A stretch of 64,000 nucleotides of DNA, from the NCBI RefSeq assembly GCF_001905725.1, contig NZ_LIWB01000022.1, positions 62,001-126,000 on the forward strand, given 5' to 3'. Position 1 is the first letter of the stretch. Each line of letters opens with the position of its first letter. The notes beneath the pieces are model-generated. The model saw nothing but the letters and a program-made list of their open reading frames with translations, was not told where the DNA came from and ran no database searches. Origin of the DNA: Streptomyces sp. CB02400 (GTDB lineage Bacteria > Actinomycetota > Actinomycetes > Streptomycetales > Streptomycetaceae). Shown here in pieces: positions 25,711 to 37,285 of the stretch. The position numbers were made by a program, and so were the translations under genes.

Positions 25711-26700
25711 TCAGACCATGAGCTTGTCGTCCAGCTCCTCGCCGAGGTTGGCCTCCGTGCCCGGGATGCCCAGGTCGGAGGCGCGCTTGTCGGCCATCGC
25801 CAGCAGCCGGCGGATACGGCCGGCCACGGCGTCCTTGGTGAGCGGCGGGTCGGCGAGCGCGCCCAGCTCCTCCAGGGAGGCCTGCTTGTGCTCCATGCGC
25901 AGCCGGCCGGCCGCGGCGAGGTGCTCGGGGACGTCGTCGGCGAGGATCTCCAGGGCGCGCTGGACGCGGGCGCCGGCGGCGACGGCCGCGCGGGCGGAGC
26001 GGCGGAGGTTGGCGTCGTCGAAGTTGGCCAGCCGGTTCGCCGTGGCGCGCACCTCGCGGCGCATCCGGCGCTCCTCCCAGGCCAGCACCGACTCGTGCGC
26101 GCCGAGCCGGGTGAGCAGCGCGCCGATCGCGTCGCCGTCGCGGACCACGACCCGGTCCACGCCCCGCACCTCGCGCGCCTTGGCGGCGATCGACAGCCTG
26201 CGGGCGGCGCCGACCAGGGCGAGCGCGGCCTCGGGGCCGGGGCAGGTCACCTCCAGGGAGGAGGAGCGGCCGGGTTCGGTGAGGGAGCCGTGGGCCAGGA
26301 AGGCGCCGCGCCAGGCCGCCTCGGCGTCGCAGGTGGCCCCGGAGACCACCTGCGGGGGCAGGCCGCGGATCGGCCGGCCGCGGCCGTCCACCAGGCCGGT
26401 CTGCCGGGCGAGCTGGTCGCCGCCCGCGACCACCCGGACGACGTAGCGCGAGCCGCGGCGCAGTCCGCCCGGGGCCATCACGATCAGTTCGGAGCTGTGG
26501 CCGAAGATCTCCAGGATGTCCCGCTTGAGGCGGCGGGCCGCCATCGCGGTGTCCAGCTCCGCCTCGATCACGATGCGCCCGCTCACCAGGTGGAGGCCGC
26601 CGGCGAACCGCAGGATGGCGGAGACCTCCGCCTTTCTGCAGCAGGTACGGGTGACGGGGAGCCGGGAGATCTCGTCCTTCACCGCTGCCGTCATCGCCAT
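25711..26700 (-). CDS. whiA: Sporulation regulator WhiA
   Basis: A 329-residue WhiA, a DNA-binding protein that acts with WhiB to control sporulation septation in Streptomyces. The N-terminal half is a degenerate LAGLIDADG homing-endonuclease fold (EVSAILRFAGGLHLVSGRI) and the C-terminal half is a helix-turn-helix (LTKDAVAGRIRRLLAMADK). The start ATG 26700 overlaps the end of yvcK by 10 nt. It is the last gene of the uvrC-rapZ-yvcK-whiA run. An internal whiA promoter is known in S. coelicolor; I cannot place one here. Confidence 0.98.
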   Translation of the reverse strand: MAMTAAVKDEISRLPVTRTCCRKAEVSAILRFAGGLHLVSGRIVIEAELDTAMAARRLKRDILEIFGHSSELIVMAPGGLRRGSRYVVRVVAGGDQLARQTGLVDGRGRPIRGLPPQVVSGATCDAEAAWRGAFLAHGSLTEPGRSSSLEVTCPGPEAALALVGAARRLSIAAKAREVRGVDRVVVRDGDAIGALLTRLGAHESVLAWEERRMRREVRATANRLANFDDANLRRSARAAVAAGARVQRALEILADDVPEHLAAAGRLRMEHKQASLEELGALADPPLTKDAVAGRIRRLLAMADKRASDLGIPGTEANLGEELDDKLMV

Positions 26701-27758
26701 GGGCCGATCCTTCCATGCATCCGAAAAATACGGTCGTACGCGGCGGCCAACAGCTCCGGGTCGTGCCGGGGGCTTCCGTCGGGCCTGGCCACCGGGGCCA
26801 GCTCGACCGCGGCGCCGAACCGCTCGGCGGCATCGGTCAGGGAGTCGCGGTCGGGCACGGCGGCCTCGTCGGCCAGCACCACGTCCAGGGCGAGTTTAGG
26901 GGCGTGTCGTCCCAAAACCTCCAAATGACGCTGCGGGGAGAAGCCCTCGGTTTCTCCTGGCTGCGGGGCGAGGTTAAGGGAGAGTACCCGGCGTGCCTTG
27001 GTCTCGATGAGGGCGTCCAGCAGTTCCGGCACGAGCAGGTGCGGGATGACCGAGGAGAACCAGGAGCCGGGGCCGAGCACCACCCAGTCGGCGTCGAGGA
27101 CCGCGGCGACCGCCTCGGGGACGGCGGGCGGGTCGTTCGGCACGAGGTGCACGGACTGCACCTCGCCCGGGGTGAGGGCGACGGTGGCCTGGCCGCGGAC
27201 GGTGCCGGTCTCGTCGGGCCGCTCGGGGTCGTGGCCCTTGACCAGGGCCTGGAGCTCCAGCGGCACGGCGGACATGGGCAGCACGCGGCCGTGCGCGCCG
27301 AGCAGCCGGCCCACCAGGTCGAGGGCCTGGACGTGGTCGCCGAGCTGTTCCCACAGGGCGACGATCAGCAGATTGCCGACCGCGTGCTCGTGCAGGTCGC
27401 CCTGGGACTGGAAGCGGTGCTGGATGACGCGGGCCCAGGTCTGGCCCCAGTCGTCGTCGCCGCACAGCGCGGCCAGGGCCTTGCGCAGGTCGCCGGGCGG
27501 CAGCACGCCCAGTTCGTCGCGCAGGCGCCCGCTGGAGCCGCCGTCGTCGGCCACGGTGACGACGGCGGTGAGGTCGCCGGTGATCCGGCGCAGCGCGGCG
27601 AGCGAGGCGGACAGGCCCATGCCGCCGCCGAGGGCGACGACCTTGGGCTGGGCGCCCCGGCGGCGCGGTCTCGCGCCACGGGTCTCGGCCGGCCGGCTCG
27701 CGCGCCCCTCGGGGACCGCTCTGCGCAGCCGGCTCAGCCGCGGAGTACGTGGTGTCAT
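26691..27758 (-). CDS. yvcK: YvcK/CofD-like gluconeogenesis factor
   Basis: A 355-residue member of the CofD/YvcK family, which in Bacillus and actinobacteria binds UDP-sugars and affects cell shape, envelope growth and gluconeogenic growth. KVVALGGGMGLSASL is the nucleotide-binding motif, and TVADDGGSSGRLRDE and GNLLIVALWEQLGD are conserved. The first ~38 residues are a basic, poorly conserved extension. It overlaps rapZ upstream (ATGA at 27755-27758) and whiA downstream (10 nt). Confidence 0.93.
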   Translation of the reverse strand: MTPRTPRLSRLRRAVPEGRASRPAETRGARPRRRGAQPKVVALGGGMGLSASLAALRRITGDLTAVVTVADDGGSSGRLRDELGVLPPGDLRKALAALCGDDDWGQTWARVIQHRFQSQGDLHEHAVGNLLIVALWEQLGDHVQALDLVGRLLGAHGRVLPMSAVPLELQALVKGHDPERPDETGTVRGQATVALTPGEVQSVHLVPNDPPAVPEAVAAVLDADWVVLGPGSWFSSVIPHLLVPELLDALIETKARRVLSLNLAPQPGETEGFSPQRHLEVLGRHAPKLALDVVLADEAAVPDRDSLTDAAERFGAAVELAPVARPDGSPRHDPELLAAAYDRIFRMHGRIGPWR

Positions 27759-28762
27759 TCCCGTCCCATGTCCCGGTGGACCACCACCGTCTCCACGCCC
27801 TCGGCGACGAGCCGGGCGGCGAGCTTCTCCGACATGGCGACCGACCGGTGCTTGCCGCCGGTGCAGCCGACGGCGATGGTCACGTAGCGCTTGCCCTCAC
27901 GGCGGTAGCCCGCGGCGACCAGCCGCAGCATCTCCGCGTACCGGTCGAGGAACTCCTTGGCGCCGGGCTGGTTGAAGACGTACGACGCCACCTCCTCGTT
28001 GAGTCCGGTGTAGGGGCGCAGCTCGGGGACCCAGTGCGGATTGGGCAGGAACCGCATGTCCACGACCAGGTCGGCGTCGACCGGGAGGCCGTACTTGAAG
28101 CCGAAGGACATGACGGTGGCCCGCAGCTCGGGCTCCTCCTCGCCGGCGAACTGGGCGTCCATCTTGGCGCGCAGCTCGTGCACGTTGAGGCTGGAGGTGT
28201 CGATCACCAGGTCGGCGTCACCGCGCAGCTCGCGCAGCAGTTCCCGCTCGGCGTCGATGCCGTCGACGATGCGGCCGTCGCCCTGGAGGGGGTGCGGGCG
28301 GCGCACCGACTCGAAGCGGCGCACCAGGGCGTCGTCGGAGGACTCCAGGAAGACGGTCCGCCGGGTGACGCCCCGCGTGTCGAGGTCGGCGAGGGACTCG
28401 CGGAGGTTGTCGAAGAAGCGCCGGCCACGGACGTCGACGACGACCGCGATCCGCGCCACGTTGCCCTGGGAGCGCGCGCCGAGCTCCACCATGGTGGTGA
28501 TCAGCGCGGGCGGCAGGTTGTCCACGACGAACCAGCCGAGGTCCTCCAGACACTTCGCGGCCGTCGAACGGCCGGCCCCGGACATGCCGGAGATGATCAC
28601 CAGCTCGGGGATGGCCGCCTCGGGCACCCCGGCCTTTTCCTTGCCCGTACTCACCTGTGCTCCGTCGTCCTGGCGGGCGGCGGTCCGGCCGGTGCCGTCC
28701 CCGCCCGCCTCCTGCTGTGCCCGGTCCCGCTCCGGCTCGTGTCCCGTCTCGTGCTCGGTCAT
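27755..28762 (-). CDS. rapZ: RNase adapter / nucleotide-binding protein RapZ
   Basis: A 335-residue RapZ (YvcJ) protein. In E. coli RapZ guides RNase E to the small RNA GlmZ and so tunes amino-sugar synthesis; the Streptomyces role is not settled. The Walker A motif is GMSGAGRST (about 58-66), with Arg in place of the usual Lys. The C-terminal domain has GFKYGLPVDADLVVDMRF and CTGGKHRSVAMSEKL. The first ~50 residues are hydrophilic and likely disordered. Overlaps with uvrC and yvcK by 4 nt indicate coupled translation. Confidence 0.94.
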   Translation of the reverse strand: MTEHETGHEPERDRAQQEAGGDGTGRTAARQDDGAQVSTGKEKAGVPEAAIPELVIISGMSGAGRSTAAKCLEDLGWFVVDNLPPALITTMVELGARSQGNVARIAVVVDVRGRRFFDNLRESLADLDTRGVTRRTVFLESSDDALVRRFESVRRPHPLQGDGRIVDGIDAERELLRELRGDADLVIDTSSLNVHELRAKMDAQFAGEEEPELRATVMSFGFKYGLPVDADLVVDMRFLPNPHWVPELRPYTGLNEEVASYVFNQPGAKEFLDRYAEMLRLVAAGYRREGKRYVTIAVGCTGGKHRSVAMSEKLAARLVAEGVETVVVHRDMGRE

Positions 28763-30867
28763 CGCTCCTGCCCCCGTCGTTCGTCCGGGGCGCCCGTGGT
28801 GACGGGCTCCCCGGGAGAACCCGTCGCCTGCCCGGGTTCTTCCGTGTCATCCATGATCTCGTCCGTGTCGTCCAGGATCTCGCCCGTCGCCGTGTTCACG
28901 GCGGGGGCGGCGGGTGCCGCCCGGTCGAGGGCCGCGACGATCGTCTCGGCCGTCTTGCGACCTATGCCCGGAACCTCGCAGATCTGGTCGATTGTCGCCG
29001 ATCGCAGCCTCTTCACCGAACCGAAGTGCTTGATCAGCGCCTGCTTGCGGGTCTCGCCGAGGCCGGGCACGTCGTCCAGCGGGCCGGCGCGGAAGCGCTT
29101 GGCGCGCTTGGCGCGCTGGTAGGTGATCGCGAACCGGTGGGCCTCGTCGCGGACCCGCTGGAGCAGGTAGAGGCCCTCACTGGTGCGCGGCAGCACCACG
29201 GGGTCGGTCTCGCCCGGCAGCCAGACCTCCTCCAGCCGCTTGGCGAGGCCGCACACGGCGATGTCGTCGATGCCCAGCTCGTCCAGCGCCCGCTGGGCCG
29301 CCGCGACCTGCGGCGCGCCGCCGTCGACGACGACGAGCTGCGGCGGATAGGCGAAGCGTCTGGGGCGGCCGTCGTCCTCCGTGAGGGTGTTCTCGGGCGG
29401 TTCGGCGAGGCCTCCGGGGGGTCCTTCGGCGCCGGGGTCCTCGCCGTCGGTCCACTCCCCCGTCCGCTCCTTCTCCGCGAGGTAGCGCCGGAACCTGCGG
29501 GTGATCACCTCGTGCATGGAACGGACGTCGTCCTGCCCCGCGAAGCCTTTGATCTGGAAGCGTCGGTATTCGCTCTTGCGGGCCAGTCCGTCCTCGAAGA
29601 CGACCATGGAGGCCACCACGTCGTCGCCCTGGAGGTGCGAGATGTCGTAGCACTCGATCCTGAGCGGGGCGCTGTCCAGCTCCAGGGCGTCGGTGATCTC
29701 CTCCAGCGCGCGCGAGCGCGTGGTGAGGTCGGAGGCGCGCTTGGTCTTGTGCAGCACGAGCGCCTGCTGGGCGTTGCGCTCCACGGTCTCCATCAGGGCC
29801 CTCTTGTCGCCGCGCTGCGGGATGCGCAGGGAGACGCCCGAGCCGCGCCGCTCGGTCAGCCACTGCTGGACCGGCTCCACCGGGTCGGGCAGGGCGGGGA
29901 CCAGGACCTCCCGGGGGACCGCGTCGCCGGTCTCCTCGCCGTAGAGCTGCTGCAGGGCGTGCTCGACCAGGGCGCCGGTGGTGATCTCCTCGACCTTGTC
30001 GGTGACCCAGCCGCGCTGGCCGCGCACGCGTCCGCCGCGCACGTGGAAGATCTGGACGGCCGCCTCCAGCTCGTCCTCGGCGACCGCGATCAGGTCGGCG
30101 TCGGTCGCGTCGGCGAGCACGACCGCGCTCTTCTCCATGGCCTTCTTCAGCGCCCCGATGTCGTCGCGCAGACGCGCGGCCCGCTCGTACTCCATCTCCT
30201 CGGCCGCCTCCGCCATCCGCCGCTCCAGACGGCGCAGGTAGGCGCCCGTGCGGCCGGCCATGAAGTCGGAGAACTCCTCGGCCAGCGCGCGGTGGTCCTC
30301 GGCGGAGATGCGGTCCACGCACGGCGCCGAGCACTTGTCGATGTAGCCGAGCAGACAGGGGCGGCCGGTGCGGGCGGCGTTCTTGAAGACCCCGGCCGAG
30401 CAGGTGCGTACCGGGAAGACGCGCAGCAGCAGGTCCACGGTGTCGCGGATCGCCCACGCGTGCGTGTACGGACCGAAGTACCGCACGCCCTTCTTCTTGT
30501 GACCGCGCATCACCTGGACGCGCGGGAACTCCTCGTTCATCGTCACCGCGAGGTACGGGTAGCTCTTGTCGTCGCGGTACTTGACGTTGAACCGGGGGTC
30601 GTACTCCTTGATCCAGGAGTACTCCAGCTGGAGCGCCTCGACCTCCGTGGACACCACCGTCCACTCCACGGACGCGGCCGTGGTGACCATGGAGCGGGTG
30701 CGCGGGTGCAGCCCGGCCAGGTCCTGGAAGTAGTTCGCCAGGCGCTGGCGCAGGCTCTTCGCCTTTCCGACGTAGATCACCCGGCGGTGCTCGTCGCGGA
30801 ACCGGTAGACCCCCGGCGAGTCGGGGATCTCGCCCGGTTTGGGGCGGTAGCTGGAGGGGTCGGCCAT
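28759..30867 (-). CDS. uvrC: UvrABC excision nuclease subunit C
   Basis: A 702-residue UvrC that makes both incisions in nucleotide excision repair. The GIY-YIG domain is at the N-terminus (SPGVYRFRDE, VIYVGKAKSLRQRL). Next come the UvrB-binding UVR region (around 210-245), the RNase H-like nuclease (RIECYDISHLQG, LVVVDGGAPQVAAA) and C-terminal helix-hairpin-helices (DDVPGLGETRKQAL, CEVPGIGRKTAETI). The start ATG 30867 lies exactly 7 nt after a TAGGGT -10, so the message looks leaderless. It leads an operon with rapZ, yvcK and whiA. Confidence 0.98.
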   Translation of the reverse strand: MADPSSYRPKPGEIPDSPGVYRFRDEHRRVIYVGKAKSLRQRLANYFQDLAGLHPRTRSMVTTAASVEWTVVSTEVEALQLEYSWIKEYDPRFNVKYRDDKSYPYLAVTMNEEFPRVQVMRGHKKKGVRYFGPYTHAWAIRDTVDLLLRVFPVRTCSAGVFKNAARTGRPCLLGYIDKCSAPCVDRISAEDHRALAEEFSDFMAGRTGAYLRRLERRMAEAAEEMEYERAARLRDDIGALKKAMEKSAVVLADATDADLIAVAEDELEAAVQIFHVRGGRVRGQRGWVTDKVEEITTGALVEHALQQLYGEETGDAVPREVLVPALPDPVEPVQQWLTERRGSGVSLRIPQRGDKRALMETVERNAQQALVLHKTKRASDLTTRSRALEEITDALELDSAPLRIECYDISHLQGDDVVASMVVFEDGLARKSEYRRFQIKGFAGQDDVRSMHEVITRRFRRYLAEKERTGEWTDGEDPGAEGPPGGLAEPPENTLTEDDGRPRRFAYPPQLVVVDGGAPQVAAAQRALDELGIDDIAVCGLAKRLEEVWLPGETDPVVLPRTSEGLYLLQRVRDEAHRFAITYQRAKRAKRFRAGPLDDVPGLGETRKQALIKHFGSVKRLRSATIDQICEVPGIGRKTAETIVAALDRAAPAAPAVNTATGEILDDTDEIMDDTEEPGQATGSPGEPVTTGAPDERRGQER

Positions 30868-30874
30868 GTCTCAC

Positions 30875-30897
30875 ACCCTACTGGCGGGGACCGACAC
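30875..30897 (-). promoter_or_regulatory. uvrC promoter resembling the RecA-independent damage promoter
   Basis: Minus strand: GTGTCGGTC, 8 nt, TAGGGT. Against the mycobacterial RecA-NDp/PafBC consensus TTGTCRGTG-N8-TANNNT the 9-mer differs at its first and last bases only, and the spacing is exact. The -10 ends 7 nt before the uvrC ATG. Confidence 0.65.
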
Positions 30898-31036
30898 CGC
30901 GGCGGGCCCGTGGACGGCGGGGCCCGGCCGGGTCCGGATGGGTTACGGCGTGCGGGAAGCGGGAAGGTGGGGGTTCCGTCCCTCGGGTGATCGGCGGACG
31001 GCCACGAGGGCGGTCACGAGTCGGAGGGCTGGTCGG

Positions 31037-31204
31037 ATGCGACAGGCGCGGATCGAGAAACCACGACGGCCGGCCCGGACCCGCCGGTACGCGGACGAGA
31101 CGTCCGGCATCGCCGACTCCCTCGACCCACGCGATCCCGACATCGTGCGCGCGAAGCGCCTGCGGGCGCGGCCGGCGGGCGGGGACGGGGCCGGCGCGTC
31201 GTAG
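31037..31204 (+). CDS. Small basic protein, unknown function
   Basis: A 55-residue protein (MRQARIEKPRRPARTRRYAD, then ETSGIADSLDPRDPDIVRAK, then a basic Gly/Ala tail). It is supported by a good GGAGGG ribosome-binding site 8 nt before ATG 31037 and by strongly G/C third codon positions throughout. It lies between divergent uvrC and the gene at 31409. The Arg-rich start could bind nucleic acid, but no family is recognised. A longer frame from 30866 exists, but the upstream part is poorly coding and overlaps the uvrC promoter. Confidence 0.6.
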   Translation: MRQARIEKPRRPARTRRYADETSGIADSLDPRDPDIVRAKRLRARPAGGDGAGAS

Positions 31205-31408
31205 GGAGGGCGCGTGCCGCCGTCGTGGGCCGCTGTTGGACGTCAGGTGTTGTCGGGACTTGGTCAACACGCTTCAATGCGGGGGAACTCCGGGCCCTGA
31301 ACGACGGCGTACGGATGTGAAGACTCCGCCGCGCCGGCGGGGGGCGGCTCCGGGGTGCCCGCGCGGCGGCCCGACCAGCCGTCGCGGACTTCACAGAAAG
31401 GCCCCTGC

Positions 31409-32356
31409 ATGCCGCACGCCACACCGCACGCGGACCTCGTCACCGCGGAACTGGACTCGGCCCTGCAAGGCGGCCCCTTCCACGTCGCCCTGCGCGCGGC
31501 GATCGCCGCGCGGGGGCTGCCGTTGCAGCGGGTGCAGCACCATCTGTCGCGCCACGGCGTGAAGGTCGGCGTCACCAGTCTGAGCTACTGGCAGCAGGGC
31601 GCCCGCCGCCCGCAGCGCCCCGAGTCGCTGCGCGCCGTACGGGCGCTGGAGGAGATCCTGCAACTGCCGGAGGAGTCGCTGATCCGGCTGCTCGCCGAGC
31701 CGGACGAGCACACGGCGGACCGCCACTCCCCCGGACGGTCCTACCGCTCCCTGGTCGAGGCCTCGGGCGTACGCGAACGGCTGCTGGCCGAGTTCGGCAC
31801 CCCGCGCGACGGCGGGCTGCACACCCTGGGGCACCACGAGCGGATACGGATCGGGGCGCGCCGCGAACTGGCGGAGCGCGAGTCGCACCACATCGTGCGC
31901 GCCCACCGGGACGGCGTCGACCGCTATGTGGCCGTCCACCACGGCGACCCCGGTGCCGTGCCGGAGCGGATGACCGTGCGGGCGCTGGAGAACTGCCGCA
32001 CCGGTCGCGTGCTCCGGCACCACGAGACCGGGGTGCTCGCGGCCGAGCTGCTCTTCGACACCCGGCTGCGGGCCGGTGACACCTTCCTCTTCCGCTACGC
32101 CGTCGAGGACGGCACGGCGGGCGTCTCGCGCGAGTACGTGCGCGGGGCGGAGTCCCCCGGCGGCCAGTACGCGCTCCAGGTGTGCTTCGGCTCCGGGACG
32201 CTCCCGGTGCGCTGCCACCGGTTCACCCAGCACTCGGCGGCGGCACCGCGCGGCGGCCATCAGGAACTGGTGCTCAGCGGGCGGCACCGCTCGGTGCACC
32301 TGGTGGAACCGCGCGTGCGGTCGGGTTACGTGGGGATCGCCTGGGACTGGGAGTGA
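31409..32356 (+). CDS. HTH-like protein of unknown function
   Basis: A 315-residue protein. The N-terminal ~80 residues look like a degenerate XRE-type helix-turn-helix (VALRAAIAARGLPLQRVQHH, GVTSLSYWQQGARRPQRPES, then EEILQLPEESLIRLL). The rest is a beta-rich region of unknown type with no transmembrane segment (for example TGVLAAELLFDTRLRAGDTF). Start ATG 31409 follows AGAAAGG; an in-frame codon at 31355 is less supported. The Rieske gene converges just 6 nt after its stop. A transcription-factor role is inferred from the N-terminus only. Confidence 0.75.
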   Translation: MPHATPHADLVTAELDSALQGGPFHVALRAAIAARGLPLQRVQHHLSRHGVKVGVTSLSYWQQGARRPQRPESLRAVRALEEILQLPEESLIRLLAEPDEHTADRHSPGRSYRSLVEASGVRERLLAEFGTPRDGGLHTLGHHERIRIGARRELAERESHHIVRAHRDGVDRYVAVHHGDPGAVPERMTVRALENCRTGRVLRHHETGVLAAELLFDTRLRAGDTFLFRYAVEDGTAGVSREYVRGAESPGGQYALQVCFGSGTLPVRCHRFTQHSAAAPRGGHQELVLSGRHRSVHLVEPRVRSGYVGIAWDWE

Positions 32357-32362
32357 CCCCGG

Positions 32363-32785
32363 TCAGGTCTGCGGCCTGACGACCAGCGTGCCGTTCTTCA
32401 CCTCGACGGCCAGCGTCTTCAGGGGGGCCACGGCCGGCTCGCGCAGCACCTTGCCGGTGGTGGCGTCGAACTCGCTGCCGTGGCAGGGGCAGATCAGCTT
32501 CGTGCCCTCGAGCTTGTTGATGGGGCATCCCGCGTGGGTGCAGACGGTGTCGTACGCCTTGAGGGTGCCGTCCCCGCTCCGGCTGACCACGACGTTGTGG
32601 TCCCGGTACAGCTTCGCGCCGTCCTCGGCGACCTCGCTCTCGGGACCCAGCTCGACGGGGCCGGTCAGCGGGGCGGCGCCCTTCTCGGTGCCTCCGCACG
32701 CGGTGAGGCCCAGTCCGGCCACGGGGGTCAGGGCCGCGCCCCGCAGGACGGTACGGCGGGTCGCGGCGGGGCGGCGGGTGGGCAT
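32363..32785 (-). CDS. Rieske [2Fe-2S] lipoprotein, Tat-exported
   Basis: A 140-residue exported iron-sulfur protein. The N-terminus has a twin-arginine signal (ATRRTVLRGA) and a lipobox-like LTAC, so it is probably exported folded and lipidated. The Rieske ligands are complete: CTHAGC and CPCHGSEFD. It is much shorter than the bc1-complex Rieske and stands alone, with no cytochrome gene nearby, so it is a small electron-transfer protein of unknown partner. Start ATG 32785. Confidence 0.92.
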   Translation of the reverse strand: MPTRRPAATRRTVLRGAALTPVAGLGLTACGGTEKGAAPLTGPVELGPESEVAEDGAKLYRDHNVVVSRSGDGTLKAYDTVCTHAGCPINKLEGTKLICPCHGSEFDATTGKVLREPAVAPLKTLAVEVKNGTLVVRPQT

Positions 32786-33023
32786 GAGGGCTCCACGGGT
32801 GGGACGGCGGTGCGCGGGTGGACATCGGGGACGATACCGGGAGTGATCGTTCCGGCTGCGGGCGGGGGCCGTCGTGGGGGGCCGGGCAGGCGTTCGCGAG
32901 CGTTTACGCACGTCCGGCGGATGGGATACGGTCCCCACCCGAGAGGCGGCGCGTGGTGCACGGCTGTGCGGAGTCGGCGGGTCGTGAAGCCCGGCCCTTC
33001 GGAGACCTTCTGAGACCTTCGGA

Positions 33024-33037
33024 GAAGGGAACCCTTC
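33024..33037 (+). promoter_or_regulatory. Palindromic ribosome-binding site of the PfkB gene
   Basis: GAAGGG-AA-CCCTTC ends one base before GTG 33038 and includes the Shine-Dalgarno GAAGGG. CCCTTC also occurs at 32995-33000, so the SD can be masked by an upstream or a downstream partner. Two direct GAGACCTTC repeats (33002-33010, 33012-33020) fill the upstream loop. Confidence 0.4.
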
Positions 33038-33955
33038 GTGATCGTCGTGGCCGGTGAGGCACTGATCGACCTGGTACCGCGCGGCGCGGGCGCGCTCGCG
33101 GCGCTGACGCCGGCGCTCGGCGGCGGCCCGTTCAACACGGCGGTGGCGCTGGGCCGCCTCGGCTCCCCCACCGCGTTCTGCTCCCGGGTGTCGCGGGACG
33201 CCTTCGGTACGGCGCTGCTGGACCGGCTGCGGGAGACCGGGGTGGACGTGTCGTCGGTGCAGCGCGGCGACGAGCCGACGACGCTGGCCGTCGCCACGGT
33301 CGGCACGGACGGCTCGGCGGCGTACTCCTTCTATGTGGAGGGGACCGCGGACCGCCTGTTCACGGCCCCCGACGCCTTGCCGGCCGGCACCCGCGCGGTG
33401 TCCTTCGGGACCTGCTCCCTCGTGCTGGAACCGGGCGCGAGCGCGTACGAGGAGCTGATGCGCACCGCCTGCGCGCGAGGCGTCTTCACGGCGCTGGACC
33501 CCAACATCCGGGCGGGTCTCATCCCCGACGCCGACGCCTACCGGGCCCGGTTCCGAAGCTGGCTGCCGTCGGTGTCGCTGCTGAAGCTGTCCGCGGAGGA
33601 CGCCGAGTGGCTCGGCGGGTCCCCGAAGGAGTGGCTGGCGGCCGGTCCGGCGGCGGTCGTGGTCACCCGGGGCGGGGACGGGCTGACCGTGTTCACCCGC
33701 GACGGCGGCGAGTACGCCGTGCCGGGTGAGCGGGTCGAGGTGGTGGACACGATCGGCGCCGGTGACACGGTGAACGCGGCGCTGCTGCACGGCCTCGCGG
33801 TGCGGGACGCGCTCAGTGACGCGGGGGTGGCCGCGCTGGGCGGCGAGGGCTGGGCGGGCCTGCTCGGCTTCGCGGCGCGCGCGGCGGCGGTCACCTGCTC
33901 ACGCGCGGGCGCGGAACCGCCGTACGCCCATGAACTGGAGCCGGAGGCCGTCTGA
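33038..33955 (+). CDS. PfkB-family sugar kinase
   Basis: A 305-residue ribokinase/fructokinase-type kinase. The N-terminal GGGPFNTAVALGRLG (sugar-binding region) and the C-terminal DTIGAGDTVNAALLHG (anion hole and catalytic Asp) are both intact, as is VVVTRGGDGL. Fructokinase or a related carbohydrate kinase is most likely; the exact sugar cannot be read. It is monocistronic, divergent from the Rieske gene and convergent with uvrA across a 19-bp perfect hairpin. Confidence 0.9.
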   Translation: MIVVAGEALIDLVPRGAGALAALTPALGGGPFNTAVALGRLGSPTAFCSRVSRDAFGTALLDRLRETGVDVSSVQRGDEPTTLAVATVGTDGSAAYSFYVEGTADRLFTAPDALPAGTRAVSFGTCSLVLEPGASAYEELMRTACARGVFTALDPNIRAGLIPDADAYRARFRSWLPSVSLLKLSAEDAEWLGGSPKEWLAAGPAAVVVTRGGDGLTVFTRDGGEYAVPGERVEVVDTIGAGDTVNAALLHGLAVRDALSDAGVAALGGEGWAGLLGFAARAAAVTCSRAGAEPPYAHELEPEAV

Positions 33956-33961
33956 CGCACG

Positions 33962-34003
33962 CACGCGCCGTGCCGCACGGGGTTCCGTGCGGCACGGCGC
34001 GTG
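33962..34003. terminator. Bidirectional terminator between the PfkB gene and uvrA
   Basis: CACGCGCCGTGCCGCACGG (33962-33980), loop GGTT, and its exact complement (33985-34003): a perfect 19-bp stem just after the kinase stop and 15 nt before the uvrA stop, in a convergent gap. Confidence 0.9.
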
Positions 34004-34017
34004 GGGGTGCGGGCCGG

Positions 34018-37062
<3,045 letters not shown>

Positions 37063-37117
37063 GCCGGTCCGCACCTTTCTTGAGAGAAGTGACAGGGGCG
37101 GGGCCCCCGTCTTCCTC

Positions 37118-37140
37118 AGACTAGGGGGAGCCACTGACAA
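37118..37140 (-). promoter_or_regulatory. uvrA promoter, RecA-independent damage type
   Basis: Minus strand: TTGTCAGTG, 8 nt, TAGTCT, an exact match to TTGTCRGTG-N8-TANNNT. The transcription start is expected near 37111, giving a ~50-nt leader with AAAGGTG before the GTG at 37062. Confidence 0.85.
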
Positions 37141-37272
37141 CGCCGGTTCGGATTCACGGGTTGTCAACAAACCCCGGCTCTCCAGCATGCCCGACGCCGA
37201 ACACGACCATATAGCACGTGCATTCGATTTAGGGCGCGGCTTCACCACCTTCACCCGATGGTGTGACGGGGC

Positions 37273-37278
37273 TAGGGT
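37273..37278 (+). promoter_or_regulatory. -10 box of the gene at 37286 (leaderless)
   Basis: TAGGGT lies exactly 7 nt before ATG 37286; a possible -35 TTCACC lies 17 nt upstream. No Shine-Dalgarno is present, so the message probably begins at the start codon. Confidence 0.55.
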
Positions 37279-37285
37279 CAGCACC

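Noticed and set aside
30878..31270. Minus-strand 130-residue frame beside uvrC
   Set aside because: It is antisense to the better-supported small gene at 31037, is Arg/Pro-rich and lacks a ribosome-binding site.
37063..37285. LexA/SOS box in the uvrA promoter region
   Set aside because: I looked for an inverted GAAC...GTTC-type box; GAACACG and CATTCGA do not form one. The damage-type -35/-10 explains the region better.
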